DNA of 64,000 nt from Aliigemmobacter aestuarii (lineage in GTDB: Bacteria > Pseudomonadota > Alphaproteobacteria > Rhodobacterales > Rhodobacteraceae). This document shows, one piece after another, positions 48,422-58,170 of the stretch. The stretch is taken from the NCBI RefSeq assembly GCF_004799285.1, contig NZ_SSND01000001.1, positions 310,001 to 374,000 of the forward strand. The letters are read 5' to 3'. The translations under genes were made by a program, and so were the position numbers. The notes under the pieces were generated by a model, which was not told the origin of the DNA, ran no database searches, and worked only from the letters and a program-made list of their open reading frames with translations. Numbering within the stretch: the first letter of the stretch is position 1; every line of letters starts with the position of its first letter.

Positions 48422-49468
48422 ATGATTCGATTCCTGACGAAACGTCTGGTGACGCTGATCCTCTCGGCGTTGTGCATCACCTTCGCGGTTTTCTTCCTCA
48501 CCACGCTTCCGCCGAACCTCGAAAAGCTGGCAAAGTCCGAGGTCGGCACGCGCATCACCGATGCCGAGGTGGCAAGCTGGCTTGAGAAGAACGGCTATGA
48601 CGGGCCGATCCTGGCGCGTTACGGGGAATGGCTGGGCGTGGTTCCCGGCTGGACCTACACCGACGAGAACGGCACGACGCGGGGCCGCTGCATCGACGCG
48701 GGCATGCCTGCGGACGAGGCGCCGCGCTTCTGCGGCGTGCTGCAGGGCGACTGGGGCTTTTCCAAGGTGTTCCGCGAAGAGGTGTCCAACGTCATCAGCA
48801 CACGCCTCGGCCTGACCGGATGGCTGATGCTCTGCGTCATGCTGGTCATGGTGCCTTCGGCGCTGCTGATCGGGATCCTCGCCGGGATGCGCGAAGGCTC
48901 GCGCCTGGACCGGTCACTGTCGACTTTCTCGATCGCCACCACCGCCACCCCCGAATATGTCTCGGGCGTCCTTTTCATCACGATCTTCGCCTCGTCGGTG
49001 ACGGGCCTGAAATGGTTCAAGGGCATCGCGACCTCGGCCGCCGATGACATCACCTTCGAGAATTTCACCCTGCCCGTGCTGACCATCGCGCTTTACGGGA
49101 TCGGCTACATCGCCCGGATGACCCGCGCCTCGATGGCCGAGGTGATGACGGCGCAATACATCCGCACCGCCCGCCTGAAGGGCGTCAGCTTCCGCAACGT
49201 GGTGATCCGCCACGCGCTGCGGAACGCGCTGATCGCGCCCTTCACCGTCATCATGCTGCAGTTCCCGTGGCTTCTGAACGGCGTGGTGATCGTCGAGACG
49301 CTGTTCAACTACAAGGGCTTCGGCTGGACGCTGGTGCAGGCCGCGGGCAACAACGACATCGAACTGCTGCTTGGCTGTTCGGTCGTGGCCGTGGTCGTGG
49401 TCCTGATCACGCAGCTCATCTCGGACGTGGGCTATGCCTACCTCAACCCCCGCATCCGGATTTCCTGA
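48422..49468 (+). CDS. ABC transporter permease, DppB/OppB type
   Basis: 348 residues. One N-terminal membrane helix, a large periplasmic part with two cysteines (about residues 40-130), then five helices. The EAA loop is TARLKGVSFRNVVIRHALRN. It is the first permease of the transporter after the binding protein. GGAAAGGGCG lies before the ATG. Confidence 0.9.
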   Translation: MIRFLTKRLVTLILSALCITFAVFFLTTLPPNLEKLAKSEVGTRITDAEVASWLEKNGYDGPILARYGEWLGVVPGWTYTDENGTTRGRCIDAGMPADEAPRFCGVLQGDWGFSKVFREEVSNVISTRLGLTGWLMLCVMLVMVPSALLIGILAGMREGSRLDRSLSTFSIATTATPEYVSGVLFITIFASSVTGLKWFKGIATSAADDITFENFTLPVLTIALYGIGYIARMTRASMAEVMTAQYIRTARLKGVSFRNVVIRHALRNALIAPFTVIMLQFPWLLNGVVIVETLFNYKGFGWTLVQAAGNNDIELLLGCSVVAVVVVLITQLISDVGYAYLNPRIRIS

Positions 49469-49480
49469 GGAGACGGCAGA

Positions 49481-50689
49481 ATGGAACCCTTGGGATTTCT
49501 CGACATCACCGCAGCGCTCGCCGGCCGCTTCTGGCCGGTCTGGATCGCGCTGGCCGCGACCTTCGCCCTGTCGATCCTCTACAAGCGCAGGCTCGGCCTT
49601 TACGGCAAGCTGTTCGACAGCCCCGTCGGCATGACCGGCTTCGGCATCGTCATGTTCTGGGTCTTCACCGCGCTTTTCGCGAACCTGATCGCCACGCATG
49701 ATCCGCTGACGCAGATCTCGGGGATGAAGAACGTCCTGCCCGGCACACCCGTCAGGGGCGCGGCCGAAGGCGCCTACGGCCACTACCTTCTGGGCGGCGA
49801 CAACCTGGCGCGCGATGTCTTCTCGCGCATGGTGATGGGCGCGCGTTCGGTCCTGTCCATCGCCCCCGCCGCCACCGCCTTCGCCTTCATGGTGGGCATC
49901 ACCCTGGGCCTGCCCGCGGGATATTTCGGCGGCAAGCTCGACACCGGGCTGTCCTTCGTGGCGAACCTCGTCCTCGCCTTCCCGGTGATCCTGCTGTTCT
50001 ACCTGCTGGTCACGCCGGAAATCCAGCTGGCCGGGCCCTTGGTCACCATGCCCTGGTCGACCGAGGGCTGGCGCGCCTCGATCCCCAACATCATGGCGGC
50101 GGTGCTGTTCGTCTTCCCGATCATCTTCTTCTCGATCCTGTGGAACTCGCGCTATTTCACCTCGCCCGCGCGGCGGAACCTCTACGTCGGGATCACGCTT
50201 CTGTTCGGGCTCTGGGTCTATGCGGGCCTTGCCTTCGACGCCGATCCGACCGGGATCTGGTCGATGGACCCGAACCTGCTGAACGTCTTCGTCTCGGTTG
50301 TGTTCGTCAACGCACCCACCGTCTTCCGGATCATCCGGGGCCTCGTGATGGACATCAAGTCACGCGACTATGTGGCGGCGGGCATGACGCGCGGCGAAGG
50401 GCCGTGGTACATCATGCTGTGGGAAATCCTGCCCAATGCGCGTGGCCCGCTGATCGTCGATTTCTGCCTGCGCATCGGCTATACGACGATCCTTCTGGGC
50501 ACGCTCGGCTTCTTCGGCCTCGGCGTGGCGCCCGAAAGCCCTGACTGGGGATCGACGATCAACCAGGGCCGCCGGCTTCTGTCGCAGTTCCCCCACCCCG
50601 CCATCGTGCCCGCGCTGGCCTTGATGAGCCTCGTGCTTGGCCTGAACCTTCTGGCCGACGGCCTGCGCGAGGAAAGCCTGAAGGACTGA
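49481..50689 (+). CDS. ABC transporter permease, DppC/OppC type
   Basis: 402 residues, longer than the usual 290-330. The N-terminal half has extra hydrophobic segments; the EAA loop is AAGMTRGEGPWYIMLWEILPNARGP. The final motif LGFFGLGVAPESPDWG is typical of the type. It follows the first permease by 12 bp (CTGAGGAGACGG). Insertions at about residues 190-260 (between helices) distinguish it from classical DppC. Confidence 0.88.
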   Translation: MEPLGFLDITAALAGRFWPVWIALAATFALSILYKRRLGLYGKLFDSPVGMTGFGIVMFWVFTALFANLIATHDPLTQISGMKNVLPGTPVRGAAEGAYGHYLLGGDNLARDVFSRMVMGARSVLSIAPAATAFAFMVGITLGLPAGYFGGKLDTGLSFVANLVLAFPVILLFYLLVTPEIQLAGPLVTMPWSTEGWRASIPNIMAAVLFVFPIIFFSILWNSRYFTSPARRNLYVGITLLFGLWVYAGLAFDADPTGIWSMDPNLLNVFVSVVFVNAPTVFRIIRGLVMDIKSRDYVAAGMTRGEGPWYIMLWEILPNARGPLIVDFCLRIGYTTILLGTLGFFGLGVAPESPDWGSTINQGRRLLSQFPHPAIVPALALMSLVLGLNLLADGLREESLKD

Positions 50690-50720
50690 TGCGGACATCC
50701 CCCGCCGCATTTTCTGTCTG

Positions 50721-50759
50721 AAAATATCCCGGGGGTCCGGGGGCAGAGCCCCCGGACCC
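50721..50759. repeat. Dispersed intergenic hairpin element, copy G
   Basis: AAAATATCCC (50721-50730) and a 12-bp perfect stem GGGTCCGGGGGC (50733-50744) / GCCCCCGGACCC (50748-50759) with an AGA loop. It lies inside the transporter operon between the second permease and the ATPase gene. Confidence 0.75.
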
Positions 50760-50782
50760 GCCGCCCGCCAAAGGAGAGCCCC

Positions 50783-52879
50783 ATGGCCGACGCGACCCCA
50801 TCCTGGGACCCCAGCCAGCCGATCCTCGAGATCGAGAACCTATCGATTTCCTTCTTCACCCGGCTTCGCGAGATCCCGGCGGTGATGGATTTCTCCTGCA
50901 CCGTCATGGCGGGCGAGGCGATGGGGCTGGTGGGCGAGTCGGGTTGCGGCAAATCCACCGTGGCGCTTGCGGTGATGCGGGACCTCGGCAAGAACGGCCG
51001 CATCGTCGGCGGGCGCATCCGCTTCAAGGGCCGCGACCTGACCACGATGGGCGAAGAGGAGTTGCGCGCGATCCGGGGATCAGAAATCGCGATGATCTAT
51101 CAGGAGCCGATGGCCAGCCTCAACCCCGCGATGCGGATCGGGGCGCAGCTGGCCGAAGTGCCGATGATCCATGAGGGCATGGCCAAGGAAAAGGCCTGGG
51201 AGCTCGCGCGCCAGATCGTCGCCGACGTGAAGCTGCCCGACCCCGACCGGATCCTGCGCTCCTTCCCGCACCAGCTGTCGGGCGGCCAGCAGCAGCGGAT
51301 CGTCATCGCGATGGCGCTGATGTCCAAGCCCTCGCTCCTGATCCTCGACGAACCGACCACCGCGCTCGACGTGACGGTGGAGGCCGGGATCGTCGACCTG
51401 GTCAAGGACCTGGCGGAAAAATACGGCACCTCGATGCTGTTCATCAGCCACAACCTCGGGCTCGTGCTTGAGGTCTGCGACCGGCTTTGCGTGATGTATT
51501 CGGGCGAGGCGGTGGAAACCGGCAATGTCGAGGAAGTCTTCGACAAGATGCGCCATCCCTATACCCAGGCGCTGTTCCGGTCGATCCCGCTGCCCGGGGC
51601 GGACAAGAACGCGCGCCCGCTGGTGGCCATTCCGGGCAACTTTCCCCTGCCCCATGAACGGCCAAAAGGGTGCAATTTCGGCCCACGCTGCGACCATTTC
51701 GAAGAGGGTCGCTGCAACGCGACCGATGTGCCGATGTTCGACGTGCCGGACGCGCATCGCCACGAAAGCCGCTGCCTGAAGTTCGCCGAGATCGACTGGG
51801 ATGCCCCGCCGCGCGCCGCCCGCCAGCACCACAAGACCCCCGTGGGCGAGGTCGTGCTGCGGATGGAGGACCTGAAGAAATACTACGAAGTCTCGGGCGG
51901 GGGCGTCTTCGGTGGCGGTCCGGCCAAGGTGGTGAAGGCCAACGAGACGCTGTCCTTCGAGGCCCGCGCGGGCGAGACGCTGGCCATCGTGGGGGAATCG
52001 GGCTGCGGCAAGTCCACCTTCGCCAAGGTGCTGATGGGGCTGGAAACCGCGACCTCGGGCAAGATCATGCTGTACGACCGCGACATCCAGAACACGCCGA
52101 TCGAGAAACGGTCGACCGAAACGATCTCGGGCGTGCAGATGGTGTTCCAGAACCCCTTCGACACGCTGAACCCCTCGATGAGCGTGGGGCGACAGATCAT
52201 CCGCGCGCTCGAAATCTTCGGTGTCGGCACGGATGACGAAGACCGCAACCGGCGCATGCTGGAACTGCTGGACCTCGTCAAGCTGCCGCGCGCCTTCGCC
52301 GAACGGATGCCGCGCCAGCTGTCGGGCGGGCAGAAGCAGCGCGTGGGGATCGCGCGGGCCTTCGCGGGTGGCGCCAAGGTGGTGGTCGCCGACGAACCCG
52401 TCTCGGCGCTGGATGTGTCCGTTCAGGCCGCCGTGACCGACCTTCTGATGGACATCCAGCGGGAAAACGGCACCACGCTTCTGTTCATCAGCCACGACCT
52501 GTCGATCGTGCGCTATCTCAGCGACCGGGTGATGGTGATGTATCTGGGCCATGTGGTGGAGATGGGCACCACCGATCAGGTGTTCCAGCCGCCCTACCAC
52601 CCCTATACCGAGGCGCTTCTGTCCGCGGTTCCGATCGCCGACACCCATGTGAAGAAGAAGCGCATCGTGCTGGAAGGCGACATCCCCTCGGCGATGAACC
52701 CACCGCCCGGCTGCCCCTTCCAGACGCGCTGCCGCTGGAAGGCGCAAGTACCCGGGGGGCTGTGCGACCGAGAGGTGCCGCCGCTGCGCACGCTTGAGGG
52801 CGGACATCAGATCAAGTGTCACCTGCCGGACGATGTACTGGCCGGAATGGAACCGGTGATCAAGATCGCGGCGGAGTAG
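50783..52879 (+). CDS. Fused double ABC ATPase (DppD-DppF type)
   Basis: 698 residues with two complete ABC cassettes. The first has Walker A GESGCGKST, signature LSGGQQQRIVIA and Walker B LLILDEPTTALD; the second (from about residue 355) has GESGCGKST, LSGGQKQRVGIARAF and DEPVSALD. Each cassette is followed by the oligopeptide-type cysteine extension (FGPRCDHFEEGRC, FQTRCRWKA). It energises the permease pair. The fusion is common in this subfamily. AAAGGAGAG precedes the ATG. Confidence 0.95.
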   Translation: MADATPSWDPSQPILEIENLSISFFTRLREIPAVMDFSCTVMAGEAMGLVGESGCGKSTVALAVMRDLGKNGRIVGGRIRFKGRDLTTMGEEELRAIRGSEIAMIYQEPMASLNPAMRIGAQLAEVPMIHEGMAKEKAWELARQIVADVKLPDPDRILRSFPHQLSGGQQQRIVIAMALMSKPSLLILDEPTTALDVTVEAGIVDLVKDLAEKYGTSMLFISHNLGLVLEVCDRLCVMYSGEAVETGNVEEVFDKMRHPYTQALFRSIPLPGADKNARPLVAIPGNFPLPHERPKGCNFGPRCDHFEEGRCNATDVPMFDVPDAHRHESRCLKFAEIDWDAPPRAARQHHKTPVGEVVLRMEDLKKYYEVSGGGVFGGGPAKVVKANETLSFEARAGETLAIVGESGCGKSTFAKVLMGLETATSGKIMLYDRDIQNTPIEKRSTETISGVQMVFQNPFDTLNPSMSVGRQIIRALEIFGVGTDDEDRNRRMLELLDLVKLPRAFAERMPRQLSGGQKQRVGIARAFAGGAKVVVADEPVSALDVSVQAAVTDLLMDIQRENGTTLLFISHDLSIVRYLSDRVMVMYLGHVVEMGTTDQVFQPPYHPYTEALLSAVPIADTHVKKKRIVLEGDIPSAMNPPPGCPFQTRCRWKAQVPGGLCDREVPPLRTLEGGHQIKCHLPDDVLAGMEPVIKIAAE

Positions 52880-52945
52880 CGGCAGGGCTTCCCTTTTGGA
52901 ATCCGGCGTGAAACGTAGGCAGGGATGTTCCGCGCGTGATCCCCG

Positions 52946-54178
52946 ATGCCCTTCCTCGCCTTCCTTCGCGGCAATGCCAAGTTCCTGTTCGCGGGCTTTC
53001 TTCTGGCGCTGCTGTCCTCGTTCGGGCAAACCTTCTTCATCTCGATCTTCGCGGCCGAGATCCGTGCGGAATTCGGGCTGAGCCACGGGGACTGGGGCGG
53101 GATCTACGGCCTTGCCACCACGGTCTCGGCGGCGGTGATGCTGTGGGCCGGCGGGCTGACCGACCGGTTCCGCGTCCGCAGGCTGGGGGCCTGGGTGCTG
53201 GCGGGGCTGGCCCTGGCCTGCCTTGCGATGGCGCTGAACCCCTTTGCAGGAACGCTGGTAGGGGTGATCTTTCTCTTGCGTTTCTTCGGGCAGGGAATGG
53301 TCAGCCATGTCTCGGGCATCGCCATGGCGCGCTGGTTCGTCGCCTCGCGCGGGCGGGCGCTCGCAATCGCGGCGCTTGGCTATTCGGTGGGCGAGGCCAC
53401 GCTGCCGATCCTCTTCGTCGCGCTGAAGCAGGCGATCCACTGGCGCACGCTGTGGTTCGGCTCGGCCCTACTGATCGTCGCGGCGATGCCGCTGCTGATC
53501 TGGCTTTTGAAGCTGGAACGCACGCCGCAGAGCATGGCCAGCGAATCGCAATCCCTGGGGATGGGTGACCGCCACTGGACCCGGGGGCAGGCCCTGCGGC
53601 ATCCGCTGTTCTGGTCGGCCTTTCCGATGCTGCTGGCGCCGGCGGCCTTCAACACCGCCTTCTTCTTCCATCAGGTCCACCTGGCCGAGGTGAAGGGCTG
53701 GGGGCACGCGGCCCTCGTGACCCTTTTCCCGGTCTATTCGCTGGCCACGATCGCGGCGATGATGGCCTCGGGCTGGGCGGTGGACCGGTTCGGCACGGCG
53801 CGTCTCATGCCGATTTACCAGTTGCCGCTGGCCGCCTTCTACCTGCTGTTTGCGGGTATCGACGGGCTTGGAGCGGCGGCGACGGCGATCATCCTGATGG
53901 GAATGACATCGGGCGCGCAATCGACGGTTCCGGTGGCCTTCTGGGCCGAATTCTACGGCACCCGGCATATCGGCGCGATCAAGGCCACGGCGGCCGCTGT
54001 CATGGTCCTGGGTTCGGCGATCGGCCCGATCGTGACCGGCGCGCTGATCGACCGGGGCCATGACTTCCCCGCGCAGATGTGGGCCATCGCGGCCTATATC
54101 GCGGCGGCCTCGGCGCTGGTGGGCGCAGGCATTGCCCTGACACGCAAGGAAACCGAGTCTTCTGCGAAGACACGATAA
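52946..54178 (+). CDS. Major facilitator superfamily transporter
   Basis: 410 residues with 12 predicted membrane helices. The loop GGLTDRFRVRRLG is the MFS motif A-like. Helix-rich with Ala/Gly; similar proteins are annotated as oxalate/formate- or monocarboxylate-type carriers, but the substrate cannot be told. It follows the ABC operon by 66 bp and may be co-transcribed. It ends at a palindromic terminator shared with der. Confidence 0.85.
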   Translation: MPFLAFLRGNAKFLFAGFLLALLSSFGQTFFISIFAAEIRAEFGLSHGDWGGIYGLATTVSAAVMLWAGGLTDRFRVRRLGAWVLAGLALACLAMALNPFAGTLVGVIFLLRFFGQGMVSHVSGIAMARWFVASRGRALAIAALGYSVGEATLPILFVALKQAIHWRTLWFGSALLIVAAMPLLIWLLKLERTPQSMASESQSLGMGDRHWTRGQALRHPLFWSAFPMLLAPAAFNTAFFFHQVHLAEVKGWGHAALVTLFPVYSLATIAAMMASGWAVDRFGTARLMPIYQLPLAAFYLLFAGIDGLGAAATAIILMGMTSGAQSTVPVAFWAEFYGTRHIGAIKATAAAVMVLGSAIGPIVTGALIDRGHDFPAQMWAIAAYIAAASALVGAGIALTRKETESSAKTR

Positions 54179-54181
54179 TCC

Positions 54182-54200
54182 GATTTTTCTGCGAAAAATC
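54182..54200. terminator. Bidirectional terminator between MFS and der
   Basis: Arms GATTTTTC (54182-54189) / GAAAAATC (54193-54200), loop TGC, between convergent genes. Same core as the 6836 terminator. Confidence 0.6.
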
Positions 54201-54206
54201 TTATCC

Positions 54207-55679
54207 TTACTGCGGTTTCTTCTTGTCCAGGTGCTTGCGAAGGCGGCTGGGGGCGCCCCAGTTCTTCTTTTCCTTGAACGGGTTCTTGTCGCCCTGCCCG
54301 CGGAACGTCACCCGGATCGGTGTGCCCGGCATGTCGAAATGGTCGCGCAGGCCGTTGACCAGATAGCGGCGGTAGCTTTCGGGCATCAGTTCGGGATGTG
54401 AACACATCACAACAAAGCCCGGCGGGCGGGTCTTGACCTGGGTCATGTAGCGCAGCTTGATCCGCTTGCCGCCGGGGGCGGGCGGCGGGTGCGCCTCGGT
54501 CATGGCGGTCAGCCAGCTGTTCAGCCGGGCCGTGGTGATGCGGCGGTTCCAGATGTCATGGGCGCGCCGGATGGCACCGTGCAGCCGGTCGAGGCCCCGG
54601 CCCGTCTTGGCCGAGACGGTGACAAGGGGCGCGCCGCGCAGCTGCGGCAGAAGCCGGTCGAACATTTCCTTCAGTTCGGCCAGCTTGTCCTGCTTTTCAT
54701 CCTCGAGGTCCCATTTGTTCACCGCGACGACGACCGCGCGACCTTCGGTCTCGGCGAAATCGGCGATCCGCAGGTCTTGCTGTTCGAAGGGAATTTCCAC
54801 ATCCAGCAGGACGACGACCACTTCGGCAAAGCGCACCGCGCGCAGGCCGTCGGCCACCGACAGCTTTTCCAGCTTGTCGACGACCCGCGCCTTCTTTCGC
54901 ATGCCCGCCGTATCGAAGATGCGCACCGGCGTGCCCATCCAGTCGGCCCGGACCGAGATCGCATCGCGGGTGATCCCCGCCTCGGGCCCGGTCAGCAGGC
55001 GGTCCTCGCCAATAATCCGGTTGATCAGCGTGGACTTGCCCGCATTGGGCCGCCCGATCACGGCGATCTGCAGGGGCTTGCGGGCGGTGGGCTTGTGGGC
55101 CTCGGGATCGGCTTCCTCGTCGCCCTCGGTCTCGGTCACGTCCACATCGACGACGGGCGCATCCTGAGCGGCGCGTTCCTCGAACTGTTCCGCGATCGGG
55201 CGCAGGATGCGATAGAGGTCATCCATCCCCTCGCCATGTTCGGCCGACAGCGGCACCGGATCGCCGAGGCCAAGGCTCCAGGCGTCGATCACCCCGGCCT
55301 CGCCCGCACGCCCCTCGGCCTTGTTCACGCCAAGGATCACATGGGCGTTCCGGCGGCGCAGGATGTCGGCAAAGACCTCGTCCGAGGGCGTGACGCCGAC
55401 GCGACCGTCGATCAGGAACAGGCAGGCATCCGCCATGTCGACCGCGCGTTCGGTCAGACGCCGCATCCGGCCCTGAAGGCTGTCATCCGTCACCTCTTCA
55501 AGCCCCGCGGTGTCGATCACGGTAAAGCGCAGGTCGAACAGGCGGGCCTCGCCCTCGCGCAGGTCGCGCGTGACGCCGGGCTGGTCATCGACCAGCGCCA
55601 GCTTGCGGCCCACGAGGCGGTTGAAAAGCGTGGATTTGCCCACGTTCGGGCGGCCCACGATGGCTAGGGTAAAGGTCAT
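54207..55679 (-). CDS. der: GTPase Der (EngA)
   Basis: 490 residues. Ribosome 50S assembly GTPase with two G domains. G1 motifs are [10 protein letters not shown] (first) and [10 protein letters not shown] (second); G4 motifs are NKAE and NKWD. The C-terminal KH-like domain ends in a basic tail ([11 protein letters not shown]). It follows the bamB-like gene on the same strand with a 63-bp gap. Confidence 0.97.
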   Translation of the reverse strand: MTFTLAIVGRPNVGKSTLFNRLVGRKLALVDDQPGVTRDLREGEARLFDLRFTVIDTAGLEEVTDDSLQGRMRRLTERAVDMADACLFLIDGRVGVTPSDEVFADILRRRNAHVILGVNKAEGRAGEAGVIDAWSLGLGDPVPLSAEHGEGMDDLYRILRPIAEQFEERAAQDAPVVDVDVTETEGDEEADPEAHKPTARKPLQIAVIGRPNAGKSTLINRIIGEDRLLTGPEAGITRDAISVRADWMGTPVRIFDTAGMRKKARVVDKLEKLSVADGLRAVRFAEVVVVLLDVEIPFEQQDLRIADFAETEGRAVVVAVNKWDLEDEKQDKLAELKEMFDRLLPQLRGAPLVTVSAKTGRGLDRLHGAIRRAHDIWNRRITTARLNSWLTAMTEAHPPPAPGGKRIKLRYMTQVKTRPPGFVVMCSHPELMPESYRRYLVNGLRDHFDMPGTPIRVTFRGQGDKNPFKEKKNWGAPSRLRKHLDKKKPQ

Positions 55680-55742
55680 CTTACGGCCCTCCGCGGGCGT
55701 CGCATCATCCGGTCAAGCCTGCGCCCATACACCGAAGGGGCG

Positions 55743-57101
55743 TCAACGGAAAGCGTGAAGTTGCCCGTTCGCGCCCACGACATACAGCGCGCCACCCGCA
55801 AGCGCGGGCTGGCTGGCCGCGCCACCGGGGATCTCGGCGGTGCCGGCAAGGCTGCCGTCGACCGGGTTGAACAGCCGCAGAAGCCCGTCGCCCGAGGCCA
55901 CGACGATCCGCCCGCCGGCAATGACCGGGCCGTAATGGGCGGTGATCTCTTTCCGGCGCTTGATTTTCTCGGCGGTGAAATAGGGCATCTCGACCGACCA
56001 GATCAGGGCCCCGGTCGCGGCGTCGAGCCGGACAAGGCGCGCCTCGTCATTCACCAGAAAGAGCGAGTCGCCCGCCACCAGAACCGGCCCGAGCGCCCCT
56101 TCGTTCGCCGTCCAGATGCGTTCGCCGCCCGAGGCCGACAACGCCGCCGTGCGGCCCGCAGGGGTGCCGACATAGACGGTGGACCCCAACACCACCGGAT
56201 CGCCGGTGATGTCGGTGAAACCCGCATAGCCCCGGCCCCGGCGTTCGCCCGCCACGGCCTGGCCCCAGACCCGCACGCCCGACTTGCGCAGAGCTGCGAC
56301 CACCTCGCCCGATCCGAAGGGCAGGATCACGGCGCGGTCGGTGATCGCGGGGGCGGCTGATCCGATCATCCCCGACCGCGTCGGCGTGCCGGTCAGCGTC
56401 CATTTCACGCGGCCATCGGCCACGTCCACGCCCCAGGCACCGCCATCGCGGCCCACGACATAGACGATACCGCCATCCACCGCCGGGGCGCCGGTGACGG
56501 GCGCGCCAAGGCGCTGGCGCCAGACCGTCGCACCCGTCACCGGGTCGATGGCCAGCACCTCGCCAAAGGCGGTCGCGGCGAAAAGGCGTCCCGAGCCATA
56601 AGCCAAACCACCGCCCGAGACTTCCGAGGAATCGCCCGTCTGCGAGACAAGCTGCACAGACCACAGCGTCGCGCCGCTGGTCGCGGTGGCGGTCACCGTG
56701 TTGACGGCATCCATCGTGAAGATGCGTCCCTCGGCCACGACGGGTGCGGCCGAAATCCGGTTCTTGCGGCTGTTGCCGGTGCCGATCGGCGCGCTCCAGA
56801 CGCGGGTCGGCTGCGCCGAAAGGGCACCATGCGGCGAAACATGGCGGACATTTCCGCCCCGGTGCGTCCAGTCAGCATTCGCCGTCATCGCGGGAAGCGC
56901 GATCGGCGTGGCAGTGTTGGCGACGGCGGCGGCCGGATCGGTCGGCGCGGGCTGGCCCTCGACGGCGAGGCTTGCCTCAAGCGGCGTTCGAACGTCGAAG
57001 CGTTCGCCTTCGAGGATCAGTTCCTTTTCCGCGCAGGCCGACAGGATCAGCGTCAGGGCAAGACCGGATGCAACCCCCGAGACTTTCGATATGCGCTTCA
57101 C
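55743..57101 (-). CDS. bamB: BamB-like PQQ beta-propeller lipoprotein
   Basis: 452 residues. A lipoprotein signal (lipobox LSAC, Cys23) is followed by a beta-propeller of PQQ-type repeats (VYVGTPAGRTAAL, IVYVVGRDGGAWGVD, ALYVVGANGQLHAFR). BamB works with BamA in outer membrane protein insertion. The GTG start at 57101 is chosen because it gives a classic lipoprotein signal; the frame extends further upstream without conserved content. Gene order TPR-bamB-der is common. Confidence 0.88.
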   Translation of the reverse strand: MKRISKVSGVASGLALTLILSACAEKELILEGERFDVRTPLEASLAVEGQPAPTDPAAAVANTATPIALPAMTANADWTHRGGNVRHVSPHGALSAQPTRVWSAPIGTGNSRKNRISAAPVVAEGRIFTMDAVNTVTATATSGATLWSVQLVSQTGDSSEVSGGGLAYGSGRLFAATAFGEVLAIDPVTGATVWRQRLGAPVTGAPAVDGGIVYVVGRDGGAWGVDVADGRVKWTLTGTPTRSGMIGSAAPAITDRAVILPFGSGEVVAALRKSGVRVWGQAVAGERRGRGYAGFTDITGDPVVLGSTVYVGTPAGRTAALSASGGERIWTANEGALGPVLVAGDSLFLVNDEARLVRLDAATGALIWSVEMPYFTAEKIKRRKEITAHYGPVIAGGRIVVASGDGLLRLFNPVDGSLAGTAEIPGGAASQPALAGGALYVVGANGQLHAFR

Positions 57102-57183
57102 CTGATCCGCCCCCACCTGTTCCGCAACCTTGTGTCGTCTACCCCGTGCCGCGCAGCCTTGCGCTGGCGGCCAGACCGGGGCC

Positions 57184-57831
57184 TCAGCCTTCGGCGGTTT
57201 CCCCGCCCAAGGCCACAATCATCTGTGATGCGCGCTGACGCAAGCCTTCAGGTGCGGCCTGATCCTCGGTCAGCGCCCGCAAGGCGGCCACGGCCTCGTC
57301 TTTCTTGCCTTCTTCGACCAGAAGATAGGCCAGTTGTTCCAGCGCCAGCGGGCGATAGGGCCGGCCCGGCGCGGCGATCGGATCAAGCGCTGCGTGGCGG
57401 TCGGCTACCGGCGCCTCGGCTCCCAGAAGGATGACGCGGCGCAGGATCGCAAGATCGCGGTAGACGACCGGCAGCGCCGGATCCTCGGCCAGCGCCTGCA
57501 GCGCGGCAAGAGAGGCCGCGCGATCCTCGGTCGGATCGGAGGCCAGCAGAAGCGCGCGGATCGCCGCCTTGTCGCCGGTGGCGTCGATCCCGGCGATCGC
57601 GGTACGGCGGGCCTCGGGCGTTTCGGCATCCAGCGCGGTCAGGATCGCATCGCCAAAGGCCTGGGCTGAGGCCGCGCGGGTGGATTTCTGCCATTCATTC
57701 CAGGCAGCGCCGCCCACGGTCAGGACGACCAGAAGGACGCCGATCCAGCCGTACTTGCGGAACAGCGCGAACAGCTTGTCGCGGCGGACCTCTTCGCTCA
57801 CTTCCTCGATGAAGCTGTCGGGCTGACTCAT
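57184..57831 (-). CDS. YfgM-like tetratricopeptide membrane protein
   Basis: 215 residues. A short acidic N-terminus (SFIEEVSEEVRRDKL), one transmembrane helix (about 27-44) and a TPR-like helical periplasmic domain. The pattern matches the YfgM/tetratricopeptide-2 family, a periplasmic ancillary of the Sec translocon and BamB neighbour. It is the first gene of the minus-strand set with bamB and der. The ATG at 57831 gives the family start; the open frame extends into the divergent promoter. Confidence 0.85.
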   Translation of the reverse strand: MSQPDSFIEEVSEEVRRDKLFALFRKYGWIGVLLVVLTVGGAAWNEWQKSTRAASAQAFGDAILTALDAETPEARRTAIAGIDATGDKAAIRALLLASDPTEDRAASLAALQALAEDPALPVVYRDLAILRRVILLGAEAPVADRHAALDPIAAPGRPYRPLALEQLAYLLVEEGKKDEAVAALRALTEDQAAPEGLRQRASQMIVALGGETAEG

Positions 57832-58170
57832 GTGACCGGTCTTCCTGATGTTTGCCTGACGTCTTACACGCAAGGCAAAGCCCTTGCCAAGCCCTGCACC
57901 CAGATCCTGCCCCCCGGATGGATCGCTCCGGGGCGCGACCGCGGACAGGCGCGCCACCGCATCGGCGGGTTTGCCTGCCTCATAGATTTCCGCAAAATCG
58001 CCATCGTGCCGCCCGCTTGCGGCCTTTTCCCGGAACAAGTAATCTGAACCGTATGGTTTAGCGTATCACGTTAGACACGGAACTTGCGACGATTGCCCCG
58101 GAATGGCTTTGTGATAGCCCTCCGGGGGTGTATCCGAAGGGCGTGCCTGGTCCGGCACGATGAGGTGACG
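57832..58170. other. 339-bp divergent promoter region (YfgM-like / efflux operon)
   Basis: No gene. It contains a hairpin GCAAGG-N6-CCTTGC (57870-57887), and the operator-like palindrome at 58047-58058. It must drive both divergent transcription units. Confidence 0.5.
58047..58058. promoter_or_regulatory. Possible TetR-type operator before the efflux operon
   Basis: AACC-GTAT-GGTT palindrome about 110 bp before the membrane fusion protein start. Similar AACCGTACGGTT-type sites are bound by TetR repressors of RND pumps, but no tetR gene is in the window. Confidence 0.35.
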
